DNA of 64,000 bases from Lactococcus nasutitermitis. Its GTDB lineage: Bacteria > Bacillota > Bacilli > Lactobacillales > Streptococcaceae. Of the stretch, positions 35,263-44,735 are shown piece by piece. Position numbers and translations under genes: made by a program. Location of the stretch: assembly GCF_018403765.1 (NCBI RefSeq), contig NZ_BOVQ01000009.1:1-64000 (forward strand), written 5' to 3'. The notes beneath the pieces were generated by a model. It ran no database searches, was not told the origin of the DNA, and worked only from the letters and a program-made list of their open reading frames with translations. Each line of letters begins with the position of its first letter. Position 1 is the stretch's first letter.

Positions 35263-35397
35263 ATGAAACGTACTTATCAACCTCATAAAAAACCACGCAA
35301 AACAACTCACGGATTCCGTGCACGCATGGCTACTAAAAATGGACGTCGTGTCCTTGCAGCTCGTCGTCGCAAAGGACGTGCTTCACTTACAGTTTAA
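35263..35397 (+). CDS. rpmH: 50S ribosomal protein L34
   Basis: 44 residues, [20 protein letters not shown] then [20 protein letters not shown], the standard L34 sequence. It is encoded downstream of jag rather than before rnpA, an order also known from lactococci. A terminator with stem AACTGGCC/GGTCGGTT follows at about 35406-35434. Confidence 0.98.
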   Translation: MKRTYQPHKKPRKTTHGFRARMATKNGRRVLAARRRKGRASLTV

Positions 35398-35405
35398 TGT
35401 AAAAT

Positions 35406-35435
35406 AAAAACTGGCCATTTGGTCGGTTTTTTGTT
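35406..35435 (+). terminator. Rho-independent terminator of rpmH
   Basis: AAAACTGGCC pairs with GGTCGGTTTT around ATTT, then T residues. Confidence 0.75.
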
Positions 35436-35456
35436 TCTCAAATAGGAACATAATAT

Positions 35457-35486
35457 TTAAACCGTTTACAGGAAATGTGTTATAAT
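35457..35486 (+). promoter_or_regulatory. cre-like site and extended -10 before the aldo/keto reductase gene
   Basis: TTAAACCGTTTACA (35457-35470) fits the cre consensus TGWAANCGNTNWCA at 13 of 14 positions. An extended -10 TGTTATAAT ends at 35486, so the cre site covers the -35 region. CcpA repression is likely. Confidence 0.65.
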
Positions 35487-35517
35487 AAGAATATCATTAA
35501 AAATAAGTGAGGTTACC

Positions 35518-36429
35518 ATGAAAAAAATTCAAATCGGTGATATGAATGCCAGTCAAATCGTACTTGGTGTGATGCGTATCAATGAACAAGGTAAAAATCC
35601 AGTTGCTGCTTTGGAAGCTGCTTATGCTGGTGGAATTAATTTCTTTGATAATGCGGATATCTATGGTGCTGGCGAATGTGAAACTATCTTCGGTGAAGCG
35701 CTGAAAAAAGCGAGCTTTTCTCGTGATGATGTGTATGTTCAGACAAAAGTTGGTATTCGTCCGGGGATTGCTTTTGATTTCAGTAAGAAGCACATTGTGG
35801 AGTCTTTGGAAGGTTCTTTGAAACGTTTGGGATTGGACTATGTTGATAGTTTGCTTTTGCATCGTCCTGATACATTGATGGAGCCTGAGGAAGTTGCTGC
35901 GGCATTTGATGAACTTGAAAAATCTGGTAAGGTACGTTATTTTGGTGTTTCCAATCAAAATGCGGGACAAGTGGAATTGCTTAAAACAGCTGTGAAACAA
36001 CCTTTGATTATGAATCAACTTCAATTTGGTGTGATGCACACGGGAATGATTGATGCTGGTATTCATGTTAATATGACGGATGAGGGTTCTATCAACCATG
36101 ATAATGGGTTGCTTGAATATTCAAGAATTAACAAAATGACAATCCAAGCATGGTCGCCTTTCCAATATGGCTTGTTTGAAGGTGTTTTTGTCGGAAATGA
36201 TAAATTTCCTAAATTAAATGCAAAATTGCAAGAGCTTGCTGATAAATATGGTGTTACACCGACTGGTATTGCGATTGCATGGATTAATCGCCACCCTGCA
36301 AATATTCAAACAGTTATTGGAACGATTACACCAAGTCGTATTACTGAGGTTTGTGATGCGAGCGATGTTGTGTTGACACGTGAAGAATTTTATGAAGTTT
36401 ATCTTGCTGCTGGCAACATTTTACCTTAA
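35518..36429 (+). CDS. Aldo/keto reductase
   Basis: This 303-residue TIM-barrel NAD(P)H oxidoreductase resembles the YdhF group. Catalytic residues fit the AKR tetrad: Asp and Tyr in FFDNADIYG, Lys in VQTKVGIRPG and His in LLLHRPD. Cofactor contacts are in VIGTITPSRI near the C terminus. The substrate is unknown. It is monocistronic, with a cre-like site over the promoter, so it is probably under carbon control. Confidence 0.92.
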   Translation: MKKIQIGDMNASQIVLGVMRINEQGKNPVAALEAAYAGGINFFDNADIYGAGECETIFGEALKKASFSRDDVYVQTKVGIRPGIAFDFSKKHIVESLEGSLKRLGLDYVDSLLLHRPDTLMEPEEVAAAFDELEKSGKVRYFGVSNQNAGQVELLKTAVKQPLIMNQLQFGVMHTGMIDAGIHVNMTDEGSINHDNGLLEYSRINKMTIQAWSPFQYGLFEGVFVGNDKFPKLNAKLQELADKYGVTPTGIAIAWINRHPANIQTVIGTITPSRITEVCDASDVVLTREEFYEVYLAAGNILP

Positions 36430-36439
36430 AAAGAGAAAT

Positions 36440-36485
36440 GAAAGATTTGGGAGTTTGATAAACCTCCCTTTTTGTTTCATTTTTA
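36440..36485 (+). terminator. Terminator after the aldo/keto reductase gene
   Basis: GGGAG/CTCCC followed by TTTTT, inside a longer AT-rich inverted repeat (AATGAAA/TTTCATT). Confidence 0.7.
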
Positions 36486-36593
36486 TGTGTTTAGTGAGCG
36501 AAAAGGATTGAAAAAAACAGTAAAATAGCTTATAATATGTAGTATAGCTGAAAATTGATAGTCTGTCAGATTGGCAGAAAAAGGAGGTGTCTT

Positions 36594-36860
36594 ATGGGAT
36601 TTACAGATGAAACCGTTCGTTTTGAATTTGGTGACTCAGATAAAAAAGAAATTAGTGAAACACTTGTTAATGTTTATGATGTGTTGAAAGCAAAAGGCTA
36701 CAATCCAATCAATCAAATTGTTGGGTATGTTTTGTCAGGTGACCCTGCTTACATTCCTCGTCATGATGATGCACGTAATAAAATTCGCCGTTTTGACCGC
36801 GATGATATTGTTGAGGAGTTGATTAAAGATTATCTTACAGCTCATGGTGTGCAACTCTGA
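36594..36860 (+). CDS. ireB: IreB family regulatory protein (UPF0297, YrzL)
   Basis: 88 residues, [20 protein letters not shown] to the end YLTAHGVQL, the conserved UPF0297 sequence with Thr residues near the N terminus. In Enterococcus faecalis IreB is phosphorylated by the PASTA kinase IreK and affects cephalosporin tolerance. The ATG at 36594 follows a near-perfect SD (AAGGAGGTG); an upstream in-frame ATG is rejected. The stop overlaps the ruvX start (TGATG). Confidence 0.95.
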   Translation: MGFTDETVRFEFGDSDKKEISETLVNVYDVLKAKGYNPINQIVGYVLSGDPAYIPRHDDARNKIRRFDRDDIVEELIKDYLTAHGVQL

Positions 36861-37285
36861 TGTTCAGTAGGATTTTAGGATTGGATGTCGGCACAAAAAC
36901 GGTTGGTGTTTCTGTGAGTGATTTGCTTGGAGTGACAGCTCAGCCTATTGAAACTATCAAGATTGATAGTGAAGCTGGCGACCTTGGCTTTGAAAGATTG
37001 GCCGAATTGATAAAAGAATATAAACCATCAAAAATTGTGATTGGTTTACCCAAACACATGAATAATGATGAGGGAATTCGTGCAGAAGCTTCACGCGATT
37101 ATGGCGCGAAAGTGACTGAACGTTTTTCTGTTGAAGTTGACTATCAAGATGAGCGACTGACAACAATGCAAGCAGAACGAGTGTTGATTGATGGCGGTGT
37201 ACGGCGTAAAGACCGTAAAAAATCTATTGATAAACTTGCGGCTGTTTTGATTTTGCAAAATTATTTGGATTCACATAAATTTTAA
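36860..37285 (+). CDS. ruvX: Holliday junction resolvase RuvX (YqgF)
   Basis: 141 residues with the RNase H-like fold: [17 protein letters not shown] at the start, [12 protein letters not shown], and [13 protein letters not shown] with the catalytic acidic residues. The family acts in pre-16S rRNA 5' processing and was first proposed as a resolvase. It sits in the conserved ireB-ruvX-yrzB order, translationally coupled to ireB. Confidence 0.95.
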   Translation: MFSRILGLDVGTKTVGVSVSDLLGVTAQPIETIKIDSEAGDLGFERLAELIKEYKPSKIVIGLPKHMNNDEGIRAEASRDYGAKVTERFSVEVDYQDERLTTMQAERVLIDGGVRRKDRKKSIDKLAAVLILQNYLDSHKF

Positions 37286-37335
37286 GTAAAAAATTATTCT
37301 ATTAGAAATGATGGAATTGAAAATGAGGGGAATAC

Positions 37336-37665
37336 ATGGCACATACACACGATCACGGGCATGAACACGAAGATGAAAATCGTTATATCACACTTGTTGA
37401 TGATAATGGAAGCGAAAGTCTTTATGAAATTCTTTTGACGATTGATGGTCAAGAAGAATTTGGGAAAAATTATGTACTCGTGATGCCTGTTGATGGCGAA
37501 GAAGATGAAAATGGTGAAGTTGAAATTCAAGCTTATTCATTTACACAAAATGAAGATGGTACAGAGGGAGACTTGACACCAATTCCTGAAGGCGCTGATG
37601 AGGAATGGGATATGATTGAAGAAGTCTTTGATAACTTTATGGAACAACAAGACGACGAAGACTAA
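37336..37665 (+). CDS. DUF1292 family protein (UPF0473, YrzB)
   Basis: This 109-residue, strongly acidic protein has the DUF1292 core [20 protein letters not shown] ending in an Asp/Glu tail. The N terminus [11 protein letters not shown] is His-rich and could bind metal, an addition not typical of the family. Function unknown. Third gene of the ireB-ruvX unit; terminator AAAAGAGA/TCTCTTTT follows at 37680-37708. Confidence 0.9.
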   Translation: MAHTHDHGHEHEDENRYITLVDDNGSESLYEILLTIDGQEEFGKNYVLVMPVDGEEDENGEVEIQAYSFTQNEDGTEGDLTPIPEGADEEWDMIEEVFDNFMEQQDDED

Positions 37666-37679
37666 ACATTTGTGGTAAT

Positions 37680-37708
37680 AAAAAGAGAGACGATGTTCTC
37701 TTTTTTTG
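37680..37708 (+). terminator. Terminator of the ireB-ruvX-yrzB operon
   Basis: AAAAGAGA pairs with TCTCTTTT around GACGATGT; TTT follows. Confidence 0.8.
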
Positions 37709-37916
37709 TTGTGTGAAATTAAAAGAGTTTGTAATAAATCTTGTGGTTTAGGTGATATTGAGGCTGTGAGGGATTTTTTTCTTCTCTAAAAAATCAGAAA
37801 ATTTTCGACATTATTGAGTAAGCTCGCTTTTTTTGATATAATTCTTTTAACGAGATTAAAACGAATTATTATTTACTCGCTAAAAAACTTCTTTTTGAGA
37901 AGTCTCGGAGGACTCC

Positions 37917-39497
37917 ATGTCAAATACATACGGGTCACGCTCTTTGAAGCGTGAACGCGATAACTCAGAACATATAGAAAATTTAACCACGGATGGTTTA
38001 GAAATGGAAGATACTCAGAGCATTCCTAAACGGATACCTCGTTCGGAGTTGACCCGTAAACGTGAACACGAATTGGTTTTTTCGATTAGCTCTTGGGCGG
38101 TATATGGAATTATTGCACTTGCTTCGTTTCTTTTGAGCTTTAGTTTTTATACTTTTCCACTTTTTAATAATCTAGCTACACCGGAGCAGTCACAAGCTCT
38201 TTACTCTGGATTTGCAATGCAACAAGGTTTAACTCCTTTTAATGACTTTCATGGTATAGGTGGTTCGTTATTTTATTTGATAAATTGGTTGGGAAATATT
38301 ACTGGAAATTCAATCGTGCTTTATCTTTTTGAATTGCTGGCTTTATTTGCTAGTGGTGTGTTTGCTTATCATTTAGCGCTTAGGCAGGCGGAGAAACATA
38401 ATGCTGGAATTATCATTGCTATTGCGACTTTGCTTGCTGTGGCGGGTCTAGGACGAGGGGGAGATGCACCTACACTTTTTGCATTACCTTTTACTTTATG
38501 GGCGGTAAATTTCTTTGAAAATTATTTTCATAGAGAAGTGCGTGATGAGAAATTTATCTTGTTTGGTATTGTAGGGGCTGTTGTGTTTGTTATTTCACCT
38601 TTGATGTCACTTTTCTTTGTCGTCTCAATCATAGCGCTCTTTATATATAATGTTACACATCGTCGAGTTGGACGAGGTTTCTATCAGGCTTTGTCATCTA
38701 TTTTTGGGATTTTAATTGTGGGGTATTTGACGGCTTACTATGCTTTGAATGCTCAGACACTTTATACTTCTATTGAGCAGTCGGTTTTAATTCCATTTTC
38801 AACTTTGGGTATTCATGGTAACTTTTTGCTTACTCTTGCGAAATCTGTTATTCTGATTTTAATTTTTGGATTGGTGACAAAGTTTGTACATGGGATTGCT
38901 CAAATAAAAGATGGTGGAGAAGCTACTGTTTGGTATGTATGTTTGCTCATTGGAGCGGTGATTATGACGATTACGGTTGTCCTTGCGCCTAGCTTTGATA
39001 GTTCAAACTTTCTTGCTATTTTACCTTTTGTTATTGTCTTTTCTGGTCGTAGTTTGCAAACGGCTGTTGATGAAAAGCGGAGCTTACTTTTAACATATCT
39101 ACAAAATAATCTTTTTGCGCCTGTTTTGGCACTTTTGTTTGTGATTGCAGCGCCGATTGCTTATAATGTACTTAATCACTCCACTTTTTCAGAGGAACGT
39201 TCGATTGCGCAATATGTTAAGGAAAATACGACTAAAAAGGATAAAGTTTTTGTGCTTGCGGCGGATAAAAATATCAATTTATTATCAAAACGTGTGGCTT
39301 CAATAGATACTGTTCCTAGTTACTATCCGTTAAAATACAATCAAAGTTTTGATTCACGAATGAGTGAGACAAAGGATAAGTATATTGTTATTGAGGCGGG
39401 ACAGAAAATGCCGACAAGTGTACATACTGTGCTACAAAACAATTATAAGCCTGTACAAGCTAATGAAAAATATTTTATGATTTATCAAAAAAAGTAA
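37917..39497 (+). CDS. Polytopic membrane protein, possible GT-C glycosyltransferase
   Basis: The protein has 526 residues. A charged cytoplasmic N terminus (about 55 residues) precedes some 11 hydrophobic helices and a C-terminal soluble part. An early extracellular loop has QQGLTPFNDFHGIGGSLFYLINW, like the acidic first loop of GT-C enzymes (PMT/ArnT group), with Asp as possible catalytic residue. The family cannot be fixed. SD GGAGGA. It precedes a structured leader and an aminotransferase gene. Confidence 0.65.
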   Translation: MSNTYGSRSLKRERDNSEHIENLTTDGLEMEDTQSIPKRIPRSELTRKREHELVFSISSWAVYGIIALASFLLSFSFYTFPLFNNLATPEQSQALYSGFAMQQGLTPFNDFHGIGGSLFYLINWLGNITGNSIVLYLFELLALFASGVFAYHLALRQAEKHNAGIIIAIATLLAVAGLGRGGDAPTLFALPFTLWAVNFFENYFHREVRDEKFILFGIVGAVVFVISPLMSLFFVVSIIALFIYNVTHRRVGRGFYQALSSIFGILIVGYLTAYYALNAQTLYTSIEQSVLIPFSTLGIHGNFLLTLAKSVILILIFGLVTKFVHGIAQIKDGGEATVWYVCLLIGAVIMTITVVLAPSFDSSNFLAILPFVIVFSGRSLQTAVDEKRSLLLTYLQNNLFAPVLALLFVIAAPIAYNVLNHSTFSEERSIAQYVKENTTKKDKVFVLAADKNINLLSKRVASIDTVPSYYPLKYNQSFDSRMSETKDKYIVIEAGQKMPTSVHTVLQNNYKPVQANEKYFMIYQKK

Positions 39498-39519
39498 GTG
39501 AATTGAGCGAGAAGTAGAG

Positions 39520-39600
39520 GAGCAACCGTGGGCAGTAAGATTGAAACCTCGTCTTGACGCGAGTTGAGAGACTTTTTGTTCAAGATACTGCCAGTTTGTT
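39520..39600 (+). promoter_or_regulatory. Pseudoknot-capable leader before the aminotransferase gene
   Basis: GGCAGTA (39531-39537) pairs with TACTGCC (39586-39592). Inside, CTCG (39548-39551) pairs with CGAG (39560-39563), and loop bases TCTTGA (39552-39557) complement TCAAGA (39580-39585) next to the outer stem, an H-type pseudoknot. It lies 30 bases before the SD. No known riboswitch class fits. Confidence 0.5.
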
Positions 39601-39624
39601 TAGGACAAATATGGAGGAGAGAAA

Positions 39625-40839
39625 ATGAAAGATTTTCAAAAATCGCATAAACTTGACTATGTTAGTTATGATATTCGTGGCCCTGTACTTGATGAAGCGC
39701 AACGGATGCGAGCCAATGGTGAAAGAATCTTACGTTTGAATACAGGAAATCCTGCAGAATTTGGACTTCTTGCTCCAGATGAAGTGGTTCGTGATTTGAT
39801 TATGAATGCTGTGGATAGTGAAGGCTATAGTGACTCAAAAGGAATTTTTAGCGCGCGTAAGGCAATCATGCAGTATTATCAGCTGAAGCATTTTCCTAAT
39901 ATTGATATTGATGATATTTATACGGGAAATGGTGTTTCTGAGCTTATCGTGATGTCAATGCAGGGCTTGCTGGATACAGGAGATGAAGTGCTTGTGCCAA
40001 TGCCTGACTATCCTTTATGGACGGCGGCGGTTTCTCTTGCTGGTGGAACGGCGGTTCATTATATGTGTGATGAACAGGCTGGTTGGTTCCCTGATGTTGA
40101 TGATATTCGGGCGAAGATTACTCCAAATACAAAGGCTATCATTTTAATCAATCCTAATAATCCTACGGGGGCGGTATATTCTAAGGAAGTATTGCTTGAT
40201 ATTGTGCAGGTGGCGCGGGAGAATGAGTTGATTATTTTCTCGGATGAAATCTATGACCGTTTGGTGATGGATGGTGCGACACATACTTCGATTGCGACTT
40301 TGGCACCTGATTTATTTGTGGTGACGATGAGTGGGCTTTCTAAATCACATCGAATTGCAGGTTTTCGTGTGGGTTGGATGATTTTGTCGGGAGATAAATC
40401 AAATGTTAAGGGCTACATTGAGGGGCTGAATATGTTGGCTTCGATGCGCCTTTGCTCGAATGTTTTGGCGCAGTCTGTGGTTCAAACGTCGCTTGGGGGA
40501 ACGCAATCGGTAGATAAGTTGCTTTTGCCTGGGGGAAGAATTTTTGAGCAACGAGACTTTATTTATAATGCTGTCAATGCTATTCCTGGTTTGTCGGCTG
40601 TTAAACCTCATGCTGCCTTTTACATTTTCCCTAAAATTGACCGAGAAATGTACAAAATTGATAATGATGAACAATTTGTGTTGGATTTCTTGAAACAAGA
40701 AAAAGTATTGCTTGTTCATGGACGTGGTTTTAATTGGGAACAGCCAGACCATTTCCGGATTGTTTATCTGCCACGTGTGAGTGAATTGGCAGAAATTCAG
40801 GAGAAAATGGAGCGCTTTTTAAGTCAATATAAGCGTTAG
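39625..40839 (+). CDS. PLP-dependent aminotransferase, class I (AlaA-like)
   Basis: The protein has 404 residues. The fold-type I core includes NPNNPTGAVY, SDEIYDRLV and the PLP lysine in SGLSKSHRIAGFRVGW. The N-terminal RGPVLDEAQRMRANGERILRLNTGNP is typical of AlaA-type alanine/glutamate-pyruvate aminotransferases. It exchanges amino groups between alanine and 2-oxoglutarate (inferred from the family). SD GGAGGAG. codY lies directly downstream. Confidence 0.88.
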   Translation: MKDFQKSHKLDYVSYDIRGPVLDEAQRMRANGERILRLNTGNPAEFGLLAPDEVVRDLIMNAVDSEGYSDSKGIFSARKAIMQYYQLKHFPNIDIDDIYTGNGVSELIVMSMQGLLDTGDEVLVPMPDYPLWTAAVSLAGGTAVHYMCDEQAGWFPDVDDIRAKITPNTKAIILINPNNPTGAVYSKEVLLDIVQVARENELIIFSDEIYDRLVMDGATHTSIATLAPDLFVVTMSGLSKSHRIAGFRVGWMILSGDKSNVKGYIEGLNMLASMRLCSNVLAQSVVQTSLGGTQSVDKLLLPGGRIFEQRDFIYNAVNAIPGLSAVKPHAAFYIFPKIDREMYKIDNDEQFVLDFLKQEKVLLVHGRGFNWEQPDHFRIVYLPRVSELAEIQEKMERFLSQYKR

Positions 40840-40893
40840 AGGTGGCTTTAAATAAAATTTTGTGAAATTCGTTTCTTTTTCACTGATATAAAG

Positions 40894-40941
40894 AATTTTC
40901 TGACGATTCTTATTGATTTTTGAAAATATGTATGTTATAAT
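40894..40941 (+). promoter_or_regulatory. codY promoter with CodY box
   Basis: AATTTTCTGACGATT (40894-40908) matches the CodY box AATTTTCWGAAAATT at 13 of 15 bases. Promoter: TTGATT (40913-40918), 17 bp and extended -10 TGTTATAAT (TATAAT 40936-40941). Negative autoregulation is known for lactococcal codY. Confidence 0.8.
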
Positions 40942-40981
40942 ATGTTTAGAAAATTATTTGAATTGAAAATAGGAGAAAAAA

Positions 40982-41770
40982 GTGGTTACATTACTTGAAA
41001 AAACACGCAGAATTACAGCAATTTTGCAAGATGGTGTTTCTGATTTACAGCAGGACTTGCCATATAGCAGCATGACGGAGCGTCTTGCTAATGTGATTGA
41101 TTGCAATGCTTGCGTTATTAACACTAAAGGTGAGGTACTTGGTTATTCTTTGCCTTACGATACTAATAATGAACGGGTCAGCCAGTTTTTCCATGACCGT
41201 AAGTTGCCTGAAGAATATGTTCGTGCGGCTGTACGTATCTACGATACGCTTGCAAATGTTGCTATTGACCAACCTTTGGCAATTTTCCCTGAGGAATTGT
41301 TGGGTGATTATCCAAATGGCGTGACAACATTGGCACCTATCTATGGTTCTGGGATGCGTCTTGGAACGTTCATTATGTGGCGCGATAAAGAGCCATTTAC
41401 TGATGATGATTTGATTTTGGTAGAATTGGCTGCTACTGTCATTGGTGTTCAACTTTCTAACTTGAAACTTGAACAAATGGAAGAAAATATTCGTAAAGAT
41501 ACGATGGCAACAATGGCTGTGAATACTTTGTCTTATTCTGAAATGAAAGCTGTGAAAGCAATTATTGAAGAATTGGATGGTTCTGAAGGTCACGTGATTG
41601 CTTCTGTGATTGCAGATAAGATTGGGATTACACGTTCAGTTATCGTGAATGCTTTGCGTAAATTGGAATCTGCTGGTGTGATTGAATCACGTTCGCTTGG
41701 TATGAAGGGAACTTATCTTAAAGTTTTGAATGATGGACTTTTTGATAAATTGGCTGGTCGTAATTTCTAA
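40982..41770 (+). CDS. codY: Global regulator CodY
   Basis: The protein has 262 residues, with a GTG start behind AGGAG. An N-terminal GAF domain (about 1-155) binds branched-chain amino acids. A C-terminal winged helix has the recognition segment [28 protein letters not shown]. CodY represses nitrogen, peptide uptake and amino-acid synthesis genes when branched-chain amino acids are plentiful. Its own promoter carries a CodY box. Confidence 0.97.
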   Translation: MVTLLEKTRRITAILQDGVSDLQQDLPYSSMTERLANVIDCNACVINTKGEVLGYSLPYDTNNERVSQFFHDRKLPEEYVRAAVRIYDTLANVAIDQPLAIFPEELLGDYPNGVTTLAPIYGSGMRLGTFIMWRDKEPFTDDDLILVELAATVIGVQLSNLKLEQMEENIRKDTMATMAVNTLSYSEMKAVKAIIEELDGSEGHVIASVIADKIGITRSVIVNALRKLESAGVIESRSLGMKGTYLKVLNDGLFDKLAGRNF

Positions 41771-41810
41771 AACTTGAATTTATACTGAAATGAGTAGATT
41801 TATCTTGATT

Positions 41811-42020
41811 TGTAGAGAGTGTCTGGTGGGTGAAAAGGCGCATGAAAGATAGATTGAAGAACACATTTTGGTGAGACATTTTTTGTAAGATGGTCTCAAA
41901 ATATTTTGTGGAAACACACGCTTACCACGTTACGGTTTTTGAGGTTGTCTGTTGACAATGAATAAAGGTGGCACCACGTTTTCGTCCTTATGAACGATTT
42001 CGTGGTGCCTTTTTATTTTC
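41811..42020 (+). promoter_or_regulatory. T-box leader of aspS
   Basis: A 210-base structured leader with the T-box sequence AAAGGTGGCACCACG (41964-41978) and a terminator GGCACCACG/CGTGGTGCC plus TTTTT (41970-42015). It senses uncharged tRNA. The specifier codon is not certain from sequence alone: stem I contains both AAC and GAC. Position before aspS favours tRNA-Asp, but Asn is possible. Confidence 0.88.
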
Positions 42021-42098
42021 TTAAAGTCACTGGGAAAAGATTTTTTAAGTGACTGTGTAATATAAATTGACTGAATTTTGAAAAAAAGAGGTAATAGA

Positions 42099-43889
42099 AT
42101 GAAAACATTTATCGGAAGATATGGAAAAGAAAAAGTAGGGCAAACTGTGACGGCGCAAGGCTGGGTGGCAAATATCCGTAACCATGGGAAAATTGCTTTT
42201 ATTGAATTGCGTGACCGTGAGGGGATTTTGCAGGTCGTTGTGAATGATAAATGTCCTGATTTTGAGTTATTGACAGATATGACACGAGAGACGATTTTGG
42301 CTGTGACGGGGGAAGTTGTTGAACGTGTGGCGCGCTATGTTAATCCGCATATCAAGTCTGGCGAAGTGGAATTGTTTGCTGAGAAGATTGAGGTGATTTC
42401 GCGGGCGAAACATTTGCCATTTGAGCTGGATGCGCATTCTGAGGCGGGCGAGGAAATTCGTGAGCGCTATCGCTATTTGGATTTGCGTCGGGAGAAAATG
42501 ACGGAGAATTTGCGTTTGCGCCATAATGTGATGGCTGCGGTGCGTAACTATTTGAATGGCGAGGAATTTTTTGAGATTGAAACACCTTATTTGGCGAAGT
42601 CAACGCCAGAGGGGGCGCGTGATTTTCTGGTGCCGAGTCGCTTGCAACAAGGAGAATTTTATGCACTGCCACAGAGTCCACAGATTTTGAAACAGTTGTT
42701 GATGAGTGCTGGATTTGACCGTTATTATCAGATGGCGCGCTGTTTCCGCGATGAGGATTTGCGTGGCGACCGTCAGCCTGAATTTACACAGATTGACTTG
42801 GAAATGAGTTTTGTAAGTCAGGAAGAAGTGCAAGAGACTGTAGAGCAGATGGTCAAACACATTGTCAAAAAGACGAAGGATGTCCAATGTGTGGCAGCTG
42901 GTCAGTATATTTCTGACAAAACTGTCAAAAATGTTTTGGACTTTGAAACGTCATTTCCGCAGATGTCTTATGATGAGGCGATGCGCAGATTTGGTTCGGA
43001 CAAGCCTGATACACGTTTTGGTATGGAGTTGGTTGATGTGACGGCGGCTTTGCAAGCTGCAACTTCTTTGACACTTAAAAAGTGGCTGGCTGATGATGGT
43101 GTGATTCAAGCAATTTGTGCAAAGGGAGCAGCTGGTAAATTTAGCAAGCATGAGCTGGAAGAATTGCAACAGTTGGTCAAAAATTTCAAGGTGAATTTTG
43201 CGGTGGCGCCTGTGGAAAATGGGGCGATTGCTGGAAATATGGCAACGAGTTTCAAAGTTGCTTCTGATGAGATTTTGACAGCTCTGTCAGCAACTGATGG
43301 GGACGTACTCTTCTTTGTCGGTGGGCAGAAAAAACGAGTGCAGGAGGCGCTTGGTGCGCTCCGTGTGCGTGTTGCTCCAAAATTGAATTTGACAGATTCG
43401 TCAAAACTAAATTTCCTCTGGGTGACAGATTTTCCATTGCTGGAATTTGATGACACTGAAAAACGCTATAAAGCCATGCACCACCCATTTACACGGGCAT
43501 CAGTCAGTGCTGAAGAATTGGAAAAATCACCTGAAACGGCGAAATCATTTGCTTATGACCTTGTGCTTAATGGTTATGAAGTTGGTGGCGGAAGTTTGCG
43601 TATTTATCAACGTGAAATGCAAGAGCAGATGTTTGCCTTGCTTGGCATGGAAAAAGCGAATTATGAACGTGATTTTGGATTTTTGCTGGAAGCGATGGAT
43701 TACGGCTTTCCACCACATGGTGGCTGTGCGCTGGGACTTGACCGATTTGTCATGTTGCTTGCTGGTGAGGAAAATATTCGTGAAGTGATTGCCTTTCCGA
43801 AAAATGGAACGGGACGTGATTTGTTGCTGGAAGCACCGGCTGAGGTTGCACCGGCACAACTGCGTGACCTGCGTTTGAAAAATGTCTGA
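42099..43889 (+). CDS. aspS: Aspartate-tRNA ligase
   Basis: This class II synthetase has 596 residues. An N-terminal OB domain (MKTFIGRYGKEKVGQTVTAQGWV) is followed by motif 2 FRDEDLRGDRQPEFTQID, a GAD insertion domain and motif 3 GCALGLDRFVMLL. The ATG at 42099 follows AGAGG; an upstream TTG in frame is rejected. Three degenerate copies of the dispersed palindrome lie inside the gene (42912, 43273, 43388). Controlled by the T-box upstream. With gatCAB downstream it forms a tRNA-charging cluster. Confidence 0.96.
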   Translation: MKTFIGRYGKEKVGQTVTAQGWVANIRNHGKIAFIELRDREGILQVVVNDKCPDFELLTDMTRETILAVTGEVVERVARYVNPHIKSGEVELFAEKIEVISRAKHLPFELDAHSEAGEEIRERYRYLDLRREKMTENLRLRHNVMAAVRNYLNGEEFFEIETPYLAKSTPEGARDFLVPSRLQQGEFYALPQSPQILKQLLMSAGFDRYYQMARCFRDEDLRGDRQPEFTQIDLEMSFVSQEEVQETVEQMVKHIVKKTKDVQCVAAGQYISDKTVKNVLDFETSFPQMSYDEAMRRFGSDKPDTRFGMELVDVTAALQAATSLTLKKWLADDGVIQAICAKGAAGKFSKHELEELQQLVKNFKVNFAVAPVENGAIAGNMATSFKVASDEILTALSATDGDVLFFVGGQKKRVQEALGALRVRVAPKLNLTDSSKLNFLWVTDFPLLEFDDTEKRYKAMHHPFTRASVSAEELEKSPETAKSFAYDLVLNGYEVGGGSLRIYQREMQEQMFALLGMEKANYERDFGFLLEAMDYGFPPHGGCALGLDRFVMLLAGEENIREVIAFPKNGTGRDLLLEAPAEVAPAQLRDLRLKNV

Positions 43890-44379
43890 TTTGCAGTTGA
43901 CAGAAAAAATTCGTCTGACAGAAATACTGGCAACGACGGAAGATTTTTTGACAGAACTGTCAAAAGCGCTCAAACTCTATCAGGACAAGACCATTCAGCA
44001 ACAGGTCAATGCTACGGAACAGGGCTATGATTTGGCGCAGGTCGAGGCAATGTACCGTTATCAGCTGACGCACGGCAGGCTTTGGTACATCTACGTTGAC
44101 AATGATTTTGCTGGAGACTTTGCGATTTCTGATGACGATGAGATCGCGATTGTCCTGTCAAAAAACTATCAGCAGCAAGGTGTGGCAACGGCAGTTTTGC
44201 AATACTTTTTGACAGTTTCGTCAAAAATATTTTGGGTAAAAATTGCTGAAAAAAACTTACCCAGTCAGCGTTGTTTTGAAAAAAATAATTTCGTCAGTAC
44301 AGGAAAAGTAGAGGAAAATGGCAAAATTTACTTAAAATATTCTGTCAAAACAGACAATGGTCATCAATACAAAAAGTAG
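43882..44379 (+). CDS. GNAT family N-acetyltransferase
   Basis: The protein has 165 residues. The acetyl-CoA segment NYQQQGVATAVLQYFL and the following AEKNLPSQRCFEKNNFVSTGKV match the GNAT fold. Substrate unknown. The ATG overlaps the end of aspS by eight bases. Two palindrome copies lie inside: 43945-43965, encoding FLTELSK, and 44206-44227, encoding FLTVSSK. Confidence 0.8.
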   Translation: MSDLQLTEKIRLTEILATTEDFLTELSKALKLYQDKTIQQQVNATEQGYDLAQVEAMYRYQLTHGRLWYIYVDNDFAGDFAISDDDEIAIVLSKNYQQQGVATAVLQYFLTVSSKIFWVKIAEKNLPSQRCFEKNNFVSTGKVEENGKIYLKYSVKTDNGHQYKK

Positions 44380-44429
44380 TGAAATTTGGTATAATTAAGA
44401 AGATTGAACTCTGAAAAAAGGAGAGAAAA

Positions 44430-44735
44430 ATGAGTCAAATTACGACAGAACAAGTCAAGCACGTGGCGACTCTGGCAAAACTTGAATTTCCAGAAAATGA
44501 AATCCAAGGTTTCACAGACACACTTGGCAAAATTATTGATATGATTGAAACCCTCAACGAAGTGGATACGACAGGTGTTGACTTCACGATGAACGTTGCG
44601 GACAATCTCAGCCGAATGCGCGAAGATGTCGCTGTTGCAGGTTGGAATCGTGAAGCGTTGCTCAAAAATGTGCCAACGACTGAAAATGGCTTTATTCAAG
44701 TGCCAGCGATGATTGCTGATGGAGGTGATGCCTGA
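44430..44735 (+). CDS. gatC: Asp/Glu-tRNA amidotransferase subunit C
   Basis: 101 residues, [20 protein letters not shown] with the C-terminal MREDVAV...[19 protein letters not shown], the conserved GatC sequence. GatC wraps between GatA and GatB and stabilises the complex. SD AAAAGGAGAG. The stop overlaps the gatA start (TGATG). Confidence 0.97.
   Translation: MSQITTEQVKHVATLAKLEFPENEIQGFTDTLGKIIDMIETLNEVDTTGVDFTMNVADNLSRMREDVAVAGWNREALLKNVPTTENGFIQVPAMIADGGDA

Noticed and set aside
36563-36585. CTGTCAG...GGCAG as a copy of the dispersed palindrome
   Set aside because: The A/T flanks and one arm are lost; not counted.
39510-39540. AGAGGAGC followed ten bases later by AGTA, as in the 5' part of lysine riboswitches
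   Set aside because: The conserved 3' half of the lysine riboswitch is missing and the pairing found is different.
41861-41880. Assigning the T-box specifier codon
   Set aside because: Both AAC and GAC lie in plausible positions of stem I; the fold cannot be fixed by eye.
42352-43488. Several antisense open frames within aspS
   Set aside because: They mirror the coding bias of aspS and have no SD or known similarity.
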